From: Bin80 sp026709335
GTDB lineage: Bacteria > Bacteroidota > Rhodothermia > Rhodothermales > Bin80
Direction of reading: 5' to 3'
DNA: 64,000 bases
Assembly: GCA_965200825.1 (NCBI GenBank)
Contig: OZ241385.1
Coordinates: 2,046,001-2,110,000, forward strand
The notes under the pieces were generated by a model. It was not told the DNA's origin. It saw only the letters and a program-made list of their open reading frames with translations, and did not search any database. The first letter of the stretch is position 1; each line of letters opens with the position of its first letter. Made by a program: the position numbers and the translations under genes. This document shows positions 63,943 to 64,000 of this stretch, piece after piece.

Positions 63943-64000
63943 AGTCAACTCCTAGCCTGTGATATTCTCCATGAGCACTATGAATATGGCCGAAAAACAC

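Overview
The window looks like the chromosome of a Bacteroidota/Rhodothermota-type (FCB group) bacterium. The reasons are a GLPGLI-family protein next to a CarboxypepD_reg-type outer membrane barrel, DUF1080 and DUF4159 proteins, exported Nif3-like and PhoD/sulfatase lipoproteins, a CcmF-type haem lyase, Mpl, and a separate MnmD. Base composition is moderate throughout. Two identical IS66-family insertions and at least five broken genes (ISL3 and IS4/IS1634-like transposase remnants, an AAA ATPase, a DUF4268-like nuclease, a GLPGLI protein) show ongoing mobile-element traffic and gene decay. I cannot name genus or species from sequence alone.

Layout. 1-3.7 kb: 5'-truncated mpl followed by ccmF. 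3.7-7.6 kb (minus): a Zn/Mn/Fe ABC importer operon (lipoprotein, ATPase, two permeases that both carry cytosolic winged-helix tails) with a candidate metal-regulator operator at its 5' end. 7.8-10 kb (minus): arsM, an AhpD-like protein and arsS, an arsenosugar-biosynthesis cassette. 10-14.6 kb (minus): a heterodimeric ABC exporter whose two genes flank RNase Z. 14.7-16.2 kb: arginase converging on a DtxR/MntR regulator. 16.4-19.4 kb: ISL3 remnant, mnmD, and the two aconitase-X subunits. 19.5-23.5 kb: an SbcD/YhaO-like nuclease and a YhaN-like membrane SMC ATPase. 23.7-38.9 kb: a run of mostly exported proteins (PhoD-like phosphatase, sulfatase, TolB-like propeller, Nif3-like, DUF1080, Gfo/Idh/MocA oxidoreductase, HisC-like aminotransferase with a Tat signal, DUF4159, broken GLPGLI, outer membrane barrel). 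39-41.2 kb: decayed DNA. 41.2-45.5 kb: photolyase, DUF4399 lipoprotein, tsaE-tsaB-tsaD. 45.8-53.1 kb: a 1766-residue leucine-rich-repeat protein with a metzincin-like C-terminus, whose 5' end is split by an IS66 element. 53.5-61.5 kb: DUF4268 remnant, xylulokinase, SLC13 transporter, KDG kinase, tRNA-Arg(ACG), FAD oxidoreductase, class I aldolase, sugar isomerase. 61.9-63.9 kb: second IS66 copy in opposite orientation.

The most striking observation is at 51.07-53.13 kb. IS66 inserted inside the signal-peptide codons of the LRR/metallopeptidase gene, with an exact 8-bp target duplication. The element's own end supplies an ATG and a hydrophobic N-terminus in frame, so the giant ORF still begins with a plausible secretion signal. 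The displaced native signal-peptide codons are still readable on the far side of the element. Other points worth attention are the permease/winged-helix fusions, the separate MnmD and MnmC2-like genes, and the Tat-type signals on proteins whose families are normally cytosolic. I see no CRISPR array, rRNA or prophage.
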